From contig JACSYO010002054.1 of NCBI GenBank assembly GCA_016806645.1, forward strand, positions 362,501 through 426,500: a stretch of DNA of 64,000 bases, read 5' to 3'. The position numbers and the translations under genes were made by a program. The notes under the pieces were generated by a model. That model did no database searches. It was given only the letters and a program-made list of their open reading frames with translations, and had not been told where the DNA came from. The DNA is from Ophiodon elongatus. Lineage: Eukaryota > Chordata > Actinopteri > Perciformes > Hexagrammidae. Positions 12,186-24,176 of the stretch are shown here, piece after piece. The stretch's first letter is position 1. The number at the start of each line of letters is the position of its first letter.

Positions 12186-14289
12186 ACAGGCTTGGTTGTG
12201 TGTGAATGAATATTTTTAAATCTGGGCCTGAATGTAGTCGCCCACTTGGTGGCAGAAGAGCTCTACTGTGCCGACGTCTCTTTGTTGCTGTCTCTCCCTG
12301 AGCAAGAAAAACAAAACACGTCGTCTGCCTCGGTGAAGCAGAGAGACACAGAAAATCAGTTGTGGATGTCACGAGTATCACACTGGTTCTGCACAGATTG
12401 ACATACCCACTCTTTTGTTTTCAGTGTGTCAAATAAGTTTATTGCAGAGGAAGACAATGACATGTTCCTATTGGGATTTCATGGAAAGATTTTTGAAAAA
12501 AACGTAGAGCCAATGTTGCAGGTGCACCTTGAATGACATCTTCTTTTCAGAGAGGTATTCTGTCTAATGTGGGTGCTGGTGTCTGGATCTTAGAATATTA
12601 GTTCTTGAATTAATCCAGAAGGTACTTAAAGTGGAGAGGTAATGGCGGGGTAGTTACCTTCGAAATGGGTTTAATAGCAAATACATTTAGGACTTGAAGA
12701 CTGCAGCTAGCATGGCCGCACCTATGGTGCTCAGTAGGCTCAAAAGTATATTCCTCCATTACCAGAAGCCAAAAGTAATCTTTGTCAAACGTTATACGTT
12801 GAAATGATTTTGATCATAAAGCAGGGACCATTTAGGCCACTGTGAAAAGGAAGGAGGAAATTATAGGCTTTATAGAAACCGTGTCGCCAATCAAAATCCC
12901 ACATCTCCTCGTGGCGTCATATTGCTGAGGCACTTCAAAGTTATGCTTTGTTGTTTTGCTAACAAAAAAAGCCTTACCTCAGTGGCTTTTCTGTTGGGGG
13001 ATTCAATGTTTCTTAAATTACTTTCATCCTTGAAAAGGGGAAGAATAAGTGACTGTCAGATAATATTGTGCTTGGTAGTCCACGTGCATGTGACATGCGC
13101 TCCTATTTGGAAACAAACATGCGTGCCTAATGGAAAAGCTTGAGCAAGCAGACAATACATTTCCTGCGCCGTGCACTCCAGTTGTCTCTGGTTTCATCCT
13201 TAGCCTAGCGCCGTCATTGATAGTAAGGGCAAGGACTGTTCATACACAAACCATTTCTCCTCTGGGAAGAATTGATTTAATGACAACATCCAGTATCCGC
13301 AATCGATGGCGCAGAGGGAAAGGTACATTATGAGAAAAGGAAGACAGATAATGGAGGATCACAGAGCCATTTCCATCATTCTAACTAGCAATCTTGAACA
13401 CTCCTCCCCTCCTTAATCCAAAAGTACCCAGTGGAACCGGCCAACATCTGAACATGTTTCATTGTCTCCCCACAGTATCTCATCACCATACCCCCTTTAC
13501 CTCTGACCCACCTGCTCCTTGCCACTTAGCAGACTCACATACGGGATCACAGTAAAATGTATTACTGTAGGAGGATGATCATTTCAGTTTACAACCCACC
13601 ATGTGGCTACTCGGCTAACTGCTGTCACTGTGGCTGTCGGCAGAGATGCTTTTGTTCTGGCCTGGGCTCAGTTTTGTAATCAAGCACACATCCAACTCTG
13701 TTTAAGAAACAGCTGCTTGTTTAAAGTCCTCTCAACTTAAGAAGTGAGGGGTCTCTCTGTTGTATATGTATCGAAGGATCACATCCACCAAATAAGGCCT
13801 TTTCGGCGGAAACGCCTTAACATCTGATTGGGTGTGAGCCTGAGCACATTTCATGAGCGGTCTCACCAAACTTAGGAGGCTTAATTCTTCTCCCAATGGA
13901 AAGATGCATTGTGTGTCCCACACCCTGACCCACCATGACATTGTTTATGAGATACAATACAATACAAGGAAAGCATCACTGGTTATTATGATAATGAATG
14001 TCAATCTGCAGAGTATAGATTGCTTTTTTCACATGCCGCAGATGTTGTGAATTATATTTTTGTATCCTTTACGATGATGCTTATTTTGATAAAACTTTAT
14101 TTTTTTTCACTTCTCCATCCTCAGCTCACTCATGGGGGAAATATACTGCTTCTGCTGTGCAGTTTGACGGAAAACTAGAGTAAATGACATTCTGGGAATG
14201 ATTTTAAGGAAGAAATAATGAATATAGTGCCAGGCTATCACAAAATAGATACATATGGGAAAAACACATTTTATGCACAAGCCAAAGTC

Positions 14290-14600
14290 TGACAAGGGCT
14301 GTCTGTTCATATGGAGTGGAGAAGTTATTTAACCGATGACACAAGCCGAGGAGTTCTCACCTCAAGGCAGGTCGTTCAGAAGCCTCGCGGCCCTCACAGC
14401 TGAGGCCAGATCACCTGTTGTCTCTACTTATGAACAGCCAACAGAGCACTGCCCGAGGACCCCAGGCTGCCATTTAGCTCATGACGGGTTAACAGGTCTG
14501 AGATATAGCTCGGAGCGAGGCCTGGACGACTTGTCAGAGCAATCAGTATAATCTTGGTATCAACTGGCAGACATCCCATGTCTGGATAACAGTAAAGTGC
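14290..14600. promoter_or_regulatory. Candidate conserved noncoding element
   Basis: A low-repeat segment of mixed composition with CANNTG E-box words and a gttatttaaccgatgacac block. It covers an open frame of 71 codons without a domain. The call is by texture only. Confidence 0.28.
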
Positions 14601-15889
14601 TTCCTTGTGTTAAAGTAATAATGCTTTCCTCTATCAAACACTTTTTTTGATACTATCTCCTGACTGGCATTTCTTTAAGCAGCTGCCATTTATTGTATGT
14701 GTGTTCCCCAATTGCTTCTGTGTATAGTGTTAGTCTTTCGGAGTCCACCTTTCCCAGGTGGGACTCAAATTGCGAAAACAGAAGCCGATGCAGCCGCTCG
14801 TCATTTCTTGTAATGTGGAAGATAACATTCCATATTTGTAAGACAGCACAGGGTTTATTTGGGTGTGATATTTGTAACACTATTTCCCTAACCTCATCGA
14901 TACCCTAGCTGCCATGTACAGATATTGTAGAAAGTGACAATTTTAAGCGTGGGCACTGGATGTTATTTGGGGTTTGCAGAAACGTCCAATATGGGCGTTC
15001 TTGAATGGTGATAGGCTAACAATAAACAGACACACTTTACACACAGAGTAGCTGCTCAAGGTGTGTTTTCTGCCCCAGGTGGTCAATACTAGTATCATTT
15101 TAAACTTTAATCTGAGACCTGTATTATGAACACACTGCTGTTATCACAATCACAGGTGTTGCCAAATCAATCCAGACTAAAATCTTGAAGAATAGACCAC
15201 TGTCTGTTACCATGTTCTTTTATATACACACAGTAATATATGTCCACTTGTGTGAAAAGCTTACAATCTGAAGAACCTGAAGAAAATCCTGTCTATTGTT
15301 AAGTAGAATAGCAGTTCAATCCAATAACCTTTTAACATTGTTTAGTTCATTAAGCCACTTACCTTGCTATGCAAATGCCCTGCCAGAATTTATGTGCTAT
15401 AACTCATGGAAACCACACAGCAAGATTCTACTTCTCCACCACAACTTTAAAAAGTCAGAGTTGTCATTTTGAACGGTCAAGCAAAGTCTTTGATAATAAC
15501 TCCACAGTGGGACTCTCTGATTGATGAGTTAACCCTGCTCTGACTACCAGACCGCCTGCAGCTCTTTCCCGGCCTGTTCATTTCTTGTTGAAAAGGAATG
15601 GTGGCAATCACTTACTGCGTGTATGTAATGGCCTTTAAGGTGGGCCATCACACACACTCTCAGTGAGGCCAAGATGTATGGAGAGTTGATAGCACAGTGG
15701 GGCTGTTTTCTTGCATCTGTTGAAAGAACAAGGGCTTTCTCAGCACTTGATTAAGACATTTTTAGTTTTGTATTTTTCTTCAAAACACAAATTGCGTTTC
15801 AACATTGTTCCATTTAGTAAGAGGTAATTGGAATGCTGTCGCAGTCTTTCTAATATGTAATTATATTTGAGTGCCTGTCAGAATGCACA

Positions 15890-16430
15890 AAATCCATCAT
15901 TTTCCTATGCTTTCAGCCTTAATGACCACTGACAACGCCCCACGGCTTCATTCTGTGTCAGATAACACCTGAACTTTAGCTGTGCTGTCAGACATTGCAG
16001 AGCGATATTCCAAACTTTTCTCAAGTCCACTTGGCTGGTTAAAAGCTGCCATTGGCTGGTGCGGTTGTGTTTCTCCTCCCCTGATTCCCTGAGCACTGAG
16101 GAGCCCAGGTGTTGGCAGTGAACAGCTTGCGTGGCAGCAAAGTGATATTTTGATGAGATGACAGTCAGCTCGCTTTGCAATTCTGCTGTGCGGCGCAGCA
16201 TTGTGGCCCTGCGCCCCAGCGGGACAGGCAGATCCATGGGTCTACACAGCTGGCATCGGCTCCTGCCAACTGCGGCAGCTCCCCATCACAGATGTTCATG
16301 CAACCAACACATTGGCAGCATCTAGCCCTTTGTGTTGACCTCATTCATGAGCACTACTACCCACAGATGAAAAGTGGAATGTTGCAGCCGTCAGTGAATC
16401 TGGTAGAGGAGTCCACTGAGTTTATGGGAG
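15890..16430. promoter_or_regulatory. Candidate conserved noncoding element
   Basis: About 540 bp of GC-balanced, repeat-free DNA inside AT-rich surroundings. It is open on both strands for about 85-110 codons with no domain. Words such as ttaatgaccactgac and gctggttaaaagctgcc are typical of noncoding regulatory DNA. An untranslated exon cannot be excluded. Confidence 0.3.
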
Positions 16431-16894
16431 ATTAGCTTTTGGGGGTAAGCCGAAATAAAGAGAACACAGACAACAAAAGTATCTATGTAGCCACCACAGC
16501 TATCAAGCCTGAGAAAGTTGGCAACCTGTTCTCACTAACAACTTGGTCAGTGACCCTTGACATCTGAAAGGATGTACGAGGCACCCTTTAGTGCCTGTAT
16601 GAGACACATTGGGCTTTCACTTTACTGCAATGCAACCTTATGTGCGTCATTATAAGAAGCACAAAGCAACGGATGTAGTTAAAAGAGCAAGAAAGTCTTC
16701 TTTGGCCAGATTGAAGGGGAGGTTGGATGAGTCAAACACACTGTTCATGTCCCATGTGGAACCAGATCAGCTTTGATTTATTATAGATTAGTTTTGTTAC
16801 GTAACGTCCATACTTTACCACAAATGTACTTATTTTAACACAAACTACATTATTTTCCTCACCCAATCCAAGCACTCTCACCATTTTTCCCAGA

Positions 16895-17870
16895 TGAACT
16901 GAATAACTTCAATGCACGCTTTGAGATCATCTCCCCGGTCGAAGAAGTACATAAAGTACCCAGGGCACCTGCCCACAAGTCATATCCAGGGCAGATGTAA
17001 ATCTTTCAAAAGGACTAATTCACGCTACAGGCACCTGGACCTGATGGTATCCCTGGCCATTAACTGGCAGATGTCTTCACATACATTTTCAACCTCTCAC
17101 TGCTCCAGTCTGTAGTCCAGACATGTTACAAGAAGTCCGTCATTGTCCCTGCCCTAAAAAAGACAAAAGCCTTCTGCCTGAACAACTATCGCTCAGTAGC
17201 ATTCGGCACCACCATGATGAAGTGCTTTGAGCAGTTAGTCAAAACCTTCAACACGTCCTCCCACCCCACCAAATAGACCTACAGACGACGCCATCACCCT
17301 ACCCCTCGGCACAACAACAACCTCCATCTCAAGCAAAACAAAGGAACAGACTGTGGACTACAGGAAGCAAAAGCGAGAAGGACACACCTCCATCTCCAAC
17401 AACGGGACTACGGCGGACAGAGTCAGTAGCTTCAGGTCACCACACTGACTTCATCACCATGAATGCAAGACCTCAGCTCTTCTCCCTCCGCAGGCTGAGG
17501 AGGTTCAACATGTACTCCAGGAAACTCTGCAACTTCTACATGTGCACCATTGAGAGTATCCTGACCAGCTGAATCACTGCCTGGTATGGACGTTTCACAG
17601 TCCTCATCTTTAAGGTTCCACTGAGGATATTGATAACAAAATGGAACTGCTATCCATGGGACCTCAGCAGTGGCGAAGGAAGAATGCCCACATTATTTTT
17701 AAAGACCCCAATCACCCCAACGACAAACTATTCTGCCTATCATTCAGTCATACATTCAATTTATTAAATTGCAACAACGTCAACACAATTTTATTTTAAT
17801 TTATTCATATTCCTGAGCATTGTTAGAGTGCCTGAGACTTGAACTTGAAGACATTTTAGCATTTCACCTT
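16895..17870 (+). mobile_element. CR1/L2-type (Rex1-like) LINE remnant, reverse transcriptase
   Basis: Fragments of a non-LTR retrotransposon ORF2 are readable in shifting plus frames: APGPDGIPG at 17031-17057, then FNLSLLQS, a SVIVP.LKK-like block, NNYRSVA from 17181, MMKCFEQL around 17215, a TDDAI word near 17287, DYRKQKREGHTSIS near 17360, RLRRFNMYSRKL near 17500, ITAWYG at 17573-17590 and FKDPNHPND near 17700. The order fits the CR1/L2 clade. The catalytic FADD-type box and its surroundings are missing between TDDAI and the DYRKQ block, so there is a large internal deletion. Frameshifts and stop codons make it a dead copy. The 3' tail near 17830 has ttgaacttgaag. Confidence 0.85.
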
Positions 17871-18470
17871 CTTTGCAATCACATGTAATTTGTTCATTGG
17901 TAAATGTGTGTCATAATACAACATCATATGCACAAAGAGAGCATATATCTCTTAAAGTAACAGCAAGGGGTCCATGTGCTCTGGCCTCACATTCTTCGCT
18001 GCATGTGAGCTTGAAAATATGTTTTCACAGCATGATGCTGTGATAATCAGTTGACAATGAAAGGAGATTAATTGAGAAAATATGTTTGTGATGATGGTGG
18101 GGTTACAGGATTTATTATTAATTAAACAGCTCTTATTTTCTCATGGTTGACATCTTGTTGTTAGCTTAAAATGGTTGCTGTTTACTTAAGGAGATCTTAA
18201 GTGATACATATACACCATCACTATCTCTACAGTCAACACCAAACTCCCCCTCCCCCCAGCGCTACCCGCCACGCCTCCAATCTCATATGCACAGAGGCAG
18301 ACGCAATTATTTTCACAGAGATAGAAGGAAATGTCATCAGGATTCTCCAAAAGCCTCAGCATTCTGTCACCTTCTCTTCTAATTTTTTTTTTCATTTCCA
18401 TTATTCGCTTTATCAATTAAGTCTGCTCTCAAGATTGTCTCCTGCAATTTCATTACAGTCAATTAGCCTG
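17871..18470. other. Noncoding stretch
   Basis: No gene seen. The last 80 bases before the GA tract (tttatcaattaagtctgc, cattacagtcaattagcc) carry several ATTA-type cores and may belong to a regulatory element interrupted by the microsatellite. Confidence 0.4.
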
Positions 18471-18562
<92 letters not shown>

Positions 18563-18570
18563 AGAGAGAG
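18471..18570. repeat. (GA)n microsatellite
   Basis: A long GA run with one aaag interruption near 18482 and a ctagagagag end. It accounts for the Arg/Glu-rich and Ser/Leu-rich open frames on the two strands. Confidence 0.98.
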
Positions 18571-21500
18571 TTGGACAGAGGAGAGCTTTGCAGTCAGCGA
18601 GGGAGCTGCAGAGGAACAACATGCATCTCAGCCCCTGCATACCAAACAGTGACAGCGGGAGGCTGCTGGCCAAAGAGCCCTCAGACTGGCTGAGGACATT
18701 CACCTCTCTAAAGTCTAATAATGTTTCTGAGACGCTCAGTGAAGACTGCACAGACACACTTCTGGGGCTTTGTGCCTGCATATTTACCTAGAAAAGCTTG
18801 TGATGGACACGTTGCTGACCACAGATGTAGCGACTATAACATTTTCTCCTCTGTTGGACGGTGTAACACAAGCCTAAGTCAGCATTCAGACATGTGCAGC
18901 GGGCAGCAACACAGCTCAAGGGAGAATATTCACAAAACAATTTTTCATGGAGACAAGTGATCCGTCAGCGAGTAGTGTGTTTGGGGATTTTTTTCCCCCC
19001 ATTAATTTGATTGGTGAGATCAAGAAGCCATTAATAACTCATATAACAAGTCTGTTTGTAAAGAAAGAAGGACATGCTGCAGGGGAAGTATGCTGTAAAT
19101 GCTGACTATAATATGATCCTGTATATATTTGAGAATTACAAAGGGCTAACTTTTTTAAGTGACTTTGAACTCACAACCGCCAGATACTTGTCTTGTTTTC
19201 CTGCAAATACTTGTATTTGGATACAATTTTCTTATTGTGTGTTGAAATAGATATATTAAGGGTTCATATATCGCTTATTAATGTTAATATGTGGGTTAAA
19301 ATATAATTGATACAGAATATTTGCATTTATTCATGCCCACTCGCATTTTTCAACCAACTATCTGCATTCGCTCCAGCTCTAAAATATATTCTGCATTTAG
19401 TTTGAACAGGTTTAGAATTATTTTCAACTCTTATGAATGACAAAATACATGTGTCGCTGCAATATTCACCCAGCATATTCTTCTTATTAATGTTGGCCTG
19501 AAGTGATTGTGCGGGTGGGTACGGTCTCTGTGTGGTACATCAGGTATAACCAGGGCCTTTCCTTTAATAACATCTAAACATATGGCTAAGCCGCAGCTGG
19601 CTGACTCTCCTGCAGCAGATCAGCCTGCCAGAACCCCTGGGAATCCACATGGGTTTTTGGGGAATAGCCAACATATGCCTGAAGATGCAGTTTATTGCAA
19701 CATTACCTGTATTCTGTTTTTTGCATCACGTTGCCCATGCAGTGGTTAGACCTGCTGCTGCTACACCATACTAGTCACAAGCTGGTCTTATATTCCTGAT
19801 CTCAGGGGCTGGTTTTAGAAGTCAGCAGTAAATGGTTTCTACACAGGGCAGCGTTAAGATGGAAACGTCTCAACATGGCAGTAATTGTCAAGGAAATAAG
19901 AAAATCAATCAATTGGATCAATTATATCAATTCTAACCCAATACACTTCTTTGATAAATTCAGTGGAATATCTCCTCACAGTCCACTAGTTGTCTCTTCT
20001 GTGTGTGGGCAAAAAAAAAATGAAATCCATTCAACAGTAGTCCAGCCAATCAGCAGCAGTGGGCGTGTGCACAGGACGGTAAATGCCAAGACAGTAAATC
20101 TGGAGGCGGGGGGATTTGTTTGGGTGTTTAGTTTAGAATTGCTGACTCCACCTTTAAAAGTCAAATTAAAGGAAGCGAGGCAGAAAGGTAGGCAGCATAT
20201 ATGTTTTTTCTGCAATCGAGTGATTGCTTTGGCTTCTCCTGTTGTAGTTAATTTTTACATTCATATAAATTGTGAATCAAATCATTAGAAGATGATTTTG
20301 TTGCACTCATGCCTTTGTTAACACATTCATTTGCAGAGTAATGATAAGGTACAGTGCAAATATAAAATAAATACAGTATTTTGGTCTATTTTTTTGCCTC
20401 CTGTTAATAGTGTACTTTTCATATTTTTCAAGGAAACTGTGGAGGGTAGACAGCTGCATCGTGCTGCTTCTAACCCACACAGCAGTAACAGCAGTAACAT
20501 ATGGCCTCATTGAGAAGGTACATTAAATATAAATTTGTGTGACCATGAATAGTGTCTTTTAAATTCATGACGTCAACATGCTACACAGAGGTTCACTGAA
20601 CTTTGTTTTTGCACAAGCACAACAAAAAGAACAAGAGAATATCATGTTTACAATACAGATTCCTCCTACAGCATAGATCTGATTATATTTCAAAGCACCT
20701 TGCTGTATTAGTTTGAGTATTATTAAGAACAGAAAGATAGACACCATATCATCCTAATGTTTTAAGACATGGATATTATATTAATACTCCACATGAGTGA
20801 TATTAGGACTATTGAAGACGTATTTGCTAATTAATACATGAAGCAGATTAATTGCATGCTATGTTTTTCTGCATTAATATTAGAAGGTGTGAAACCGAGA
20901 AACTTGACCTTTAAGAATAAAGCCCACAAGTTAGCCAAACATGAACTTGTCGTCCCGTTAGTGATCGCGCTAAACTAATGAGATAGGCTGTTTGCTAACT
21001 TATCGTTAACTTATCGTTTGCAAGTTCTTTGGCTCTGAGATTTTTATTTATTCACGCAGTTACTTTTTTATTGAGCAAAGTGATGTACAATGTTGAATAA
21101 ATAAAATATAGATTTTGCATTCCTCAATCAATACACATTGAAAACATGTAGCTCTACTAAAACATAAATCACATCAAAAGGGATTTTAACAATTATTATA
21201 ATTCATAAACATACAAAAAATACAATTAATATGCTCTCTTCAAATCTACCAGACTCCATTTTACCTTGTAACTTCATTAAACCTGGACAGAAACAAAATA
21301 ATTATGTCAAAACTGTTTCCAATTCCAACAAACACAATCTCTGGTTTGGTTGAAACAAAGTTTTTATTCACAGAGTTTTATGTGAAAATGGTGGCTCCAC
21401 ATGGCTGTCTGTCTCTGCTGTTGCCTGCCTTACTGCAATTAATAATTTGCTGAATCTAAGTGGGAACACACTTTTAAATTACTCCTTCTAGACCTAATAT

Positions 21501-23712
21501 CAGTAAACTGGATTGGTAATTTCTCGCCTGAAATTTGTTCAGGAACAGATTTTGTCGGACTGCTGAGGTAAAATGACTAAAAGTTTACTGGCATATTTCC
21601 CCTGTTTCCAAATCAGGGGACAAGATAGGGATTGTGGATGCATCCTTAAAAATCATCTGAATGAAGGACTCAGTCCTCAGTAGAATTTGAAAGATCCTCG
21701 ACATTGGAACAGTCCTTTGGCGGGATTCTATGACGTAGCATCCTACATTTGCTGCTCCACTTTCCGGTGTGACCAGTCCTTACCTGTGTTTTTTTTTTAT
21801 CTCATTGTGAAGCTGACAGACTGACCATAATTGTAAAGTAAAGTTCAGTGTGCAACTGGTTTGGAGCACCAGTACCATCTGCATCTCAAAATGATTACTG
21901 ATCCATCAGAGTAGGGGCTTGACTGTAGCACCGCCTCTCTGCCACACTCTTTTCTCTCTCTCGCCCCTTTCTTTTGGAAATGTCCACTTCGGGCCCACTC
22001 TCGGCAGATATGGTGTGATTTATGAAATAAGTCACACCTCTGCATTGTGTTCTAGTTTGCCAGAGGCAAATTTGTCTTGAAAGGACCTGAAAACAAACAC
22101 CTGCAGCATCTTCAAACAGTGTTCAAGGTGTGCTATTTTGTGTGGATTTCCACTCACTTATCTAACTAACTGTGAAATCACAGAAGCCACTCATGCGGTG
22201 CATCCTCCACTGCTATTGAACGTGGATAGCCATTTCTGTCATAAGTAATGCAGAACTAAGTGAATCCCTCGGAGCCTTCGGTTTGACGGCAGCAGCTGCT
22301 TAAGAAGATTGCCAAAAGTTTTCATGGACACGCTCCTCTCACTGAGACAAGCCATGAAAGCCAAGCCGATATGAGGTCTTCTCAAATGGTCAACATATAG
22401 AGTGCAACTCAAGTGAAAATTGCTATGGAAATTGAAATGGCAGGGTATTAATTCTTACAATGCGTTGGCTGGAACGATTGTGTCACAAGTTAGTGTGGAG
22501 CTTTGCTATTTAAGACATTTCTGCAGATGGAATGAGGCCCGATGTAAGAACTGTAGCACTGTGTTTACATCAATCAGCAGTGTTGTTGCGCGCTCCTTTG
22601 ACCCCTCTTAGAATTTCAGCAAAGGTGCCAATTTGCAGGGTTTCAGTGTGAGGCAAAAGAGACGTGACGAGCCTTCCTCACCCCCTACCGCCCACTATCA
22701 TCACCGCAACCCACTTGAATTCTCTTCATGAATTTCCACAGTGTTCTCGGTTTCTTCTCCCAATGCTGAGACACATTATGCATCAAGTTTTAATTGATCC
22801 CTCTGGGGTGGGATGCTCACAGTTGGGGATACTAAGGTACACAATGATATGAACCTTGATCCTGTGATTTCTAAGCAAACACAGTGTTTTGAATGCCTCG
22901 CTCCAGGCAGCATTAATTGGTTTTGCATATAGATGCTGGTACTTCAGTGGAGGATGGGATGCAGTTACAGTGCTTGAGCAGTGTGAGCAAAGGAGATGGG
23001 AGTAGGACAGTTATTGTGTTCAAGATGTATACTGGTAGGTTGGAGTTTTTAGAGTATCCCTGTTGGTGTTTGGATGGTGAACAAATATAAATACAGTATT
23101 CAGCATCGCACAGATACTGGGCCCTGAACAGATAAGAACAGCATCCAGTAATTCAGTTTTTTTCCCCCAATGACCTCCCACAGTGGCACAGCGATTGGCA
23201 TAATTTACCTTAAATGTCACACCGCTTCTTCATCGAGTCATTACTCAGTCTAATCTAAACACTCAGACATCATACACACACACACACCAATACACCCAGT
23301 GGAAGCCACTCTTCGTAGTGGTGGCAGTGTAAATCTGTCCATACATCTATTTAGTTCAGTATCAAAGTAATGCCAGTGATGGTTGCCTGTGCAGTGTGAA
23401 CAGGGACTGCTCAATATTCAGACATTCACCAAGGTTCATAACCTTTCATCTGTTTTAGCCTCTCATCATGAAATAGGATGTTATTTTGTAATTTTTTTTA
23501 AAGCGGCTAATTATATACATATATAACATTTACATATGGGGAGTATAATGAAACACAAACAAGAAAAAAGAATAATAAAAAAAGAATATTAACTCACAAA
23601 AAGGAAGCAGTTTAGATGATTTGTTATCAATTTACAGTTTTATTAATTATATTCTGAATGATACTAGTTCAGATACAGGTGGTAGTGTCATGTCCCTGTT
23701 TCAGAAACCTGA
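18571..23712. other. Long noncoding stretch, no gene recognised
   Basis: No gene seen in about 5 kb. The section 18960-19020 has two close ATTA clusters (attaatttgattgg, ccattaataactcat). The section 19960-20160 (ccaatcagcagcagtgggcg ... ggaggcgggg ... gactccaccttt) resembles a known fish interspersed repeat but is not firmly delimited. The section 20900-21330 is AT-rich. A short hairpin, tcccctg...cagggga, sits near 21600. The largest open frame (137 codons, from 19875) overlaps the suspected repeat. Confidence 0.5.
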
Positions 23713-24176
23713 CTGTGTTCGAAATCATATACTAACGTACCTCACACATACTGAATACTACAGACTCAATGAGTATGTACTGCATACTGCCTGCTAAATA
23801 AACAGTCAAGTATGATTCTGTCAGCAGACTGTTGACACTGTGAGCTCAAGCTTGGCCTGTCTGAGGCATCCGTCCAGCCGATCCGTCACATATCTGAAAT
23901 GGTTACTTTCTCACATGAAAATATATTAAAACTCAGTAAAGTCAGTAACCTAGCTCAATATCTCACTAGACTGACAAGCCGCAATGCATTGTGGGGAAGT
24001 TGAGTATGTGCGGTAAGCTCACGTCTCATTTTCATAAATTCTGGTTAATGTAGTCTACATCAAGGTGTTTCTCGCGTACATAAAATTCACATATTATGCG
24101 GTGTGAACGCACTGCATACTCAATTTGACATCATACTTGGTATGAGATGCTTGTTAGTATGCAATTTCCAACACTG
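23713..24176. mobile_element. MITE with about 24-bp terminal inverted repeats
   Basis: The left end ctgtgttcgaaatcatat...actaac (23713-23736) pairs with the reverse complement of the right end (24153-24176), with about five mismatches in 24. The interior (about 415 bp) is rich in gcatact/agtatg words and encodes nothing. Fish genomes hold many short DNA elements with tgtgttcgaaatcgcatact-like ends. The superfamily is not certain and I saw no clear target-site duplication. Confidence 0.65.

Larger units (their letters stand above)
12183..16890. other. Noncoding stretch with two CNE-like parts
   Basis: No gene recognised. The section 12600-12950 has the texture of old repeat debris. CNE-like parts at 14290-14600 and 15890-16430 are listed separately. 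At 15359-15364 a perfect minus-strand donor word (gtaagt after caag) lies next to an octamer word (atttgcat), but no matching acceptor or open frame makes an exon. Confidence 0.5.

Noticed and set aside
12424..12534. ttttcag followed by an open frame with SNKFIAEEDNDMFLLGFHGK
   Set aside because: The frame ends after about 36 codons, the only donor-like word (gtgcac) is weak, and the peptide is not recognised. Not enough to call an exon.
18201..18791. 196-codon plus frame, the longest in the window
   Set aside because: Its centre is a translated GA microsatellite (Arg-Glu repeat). The flanks show no domain.
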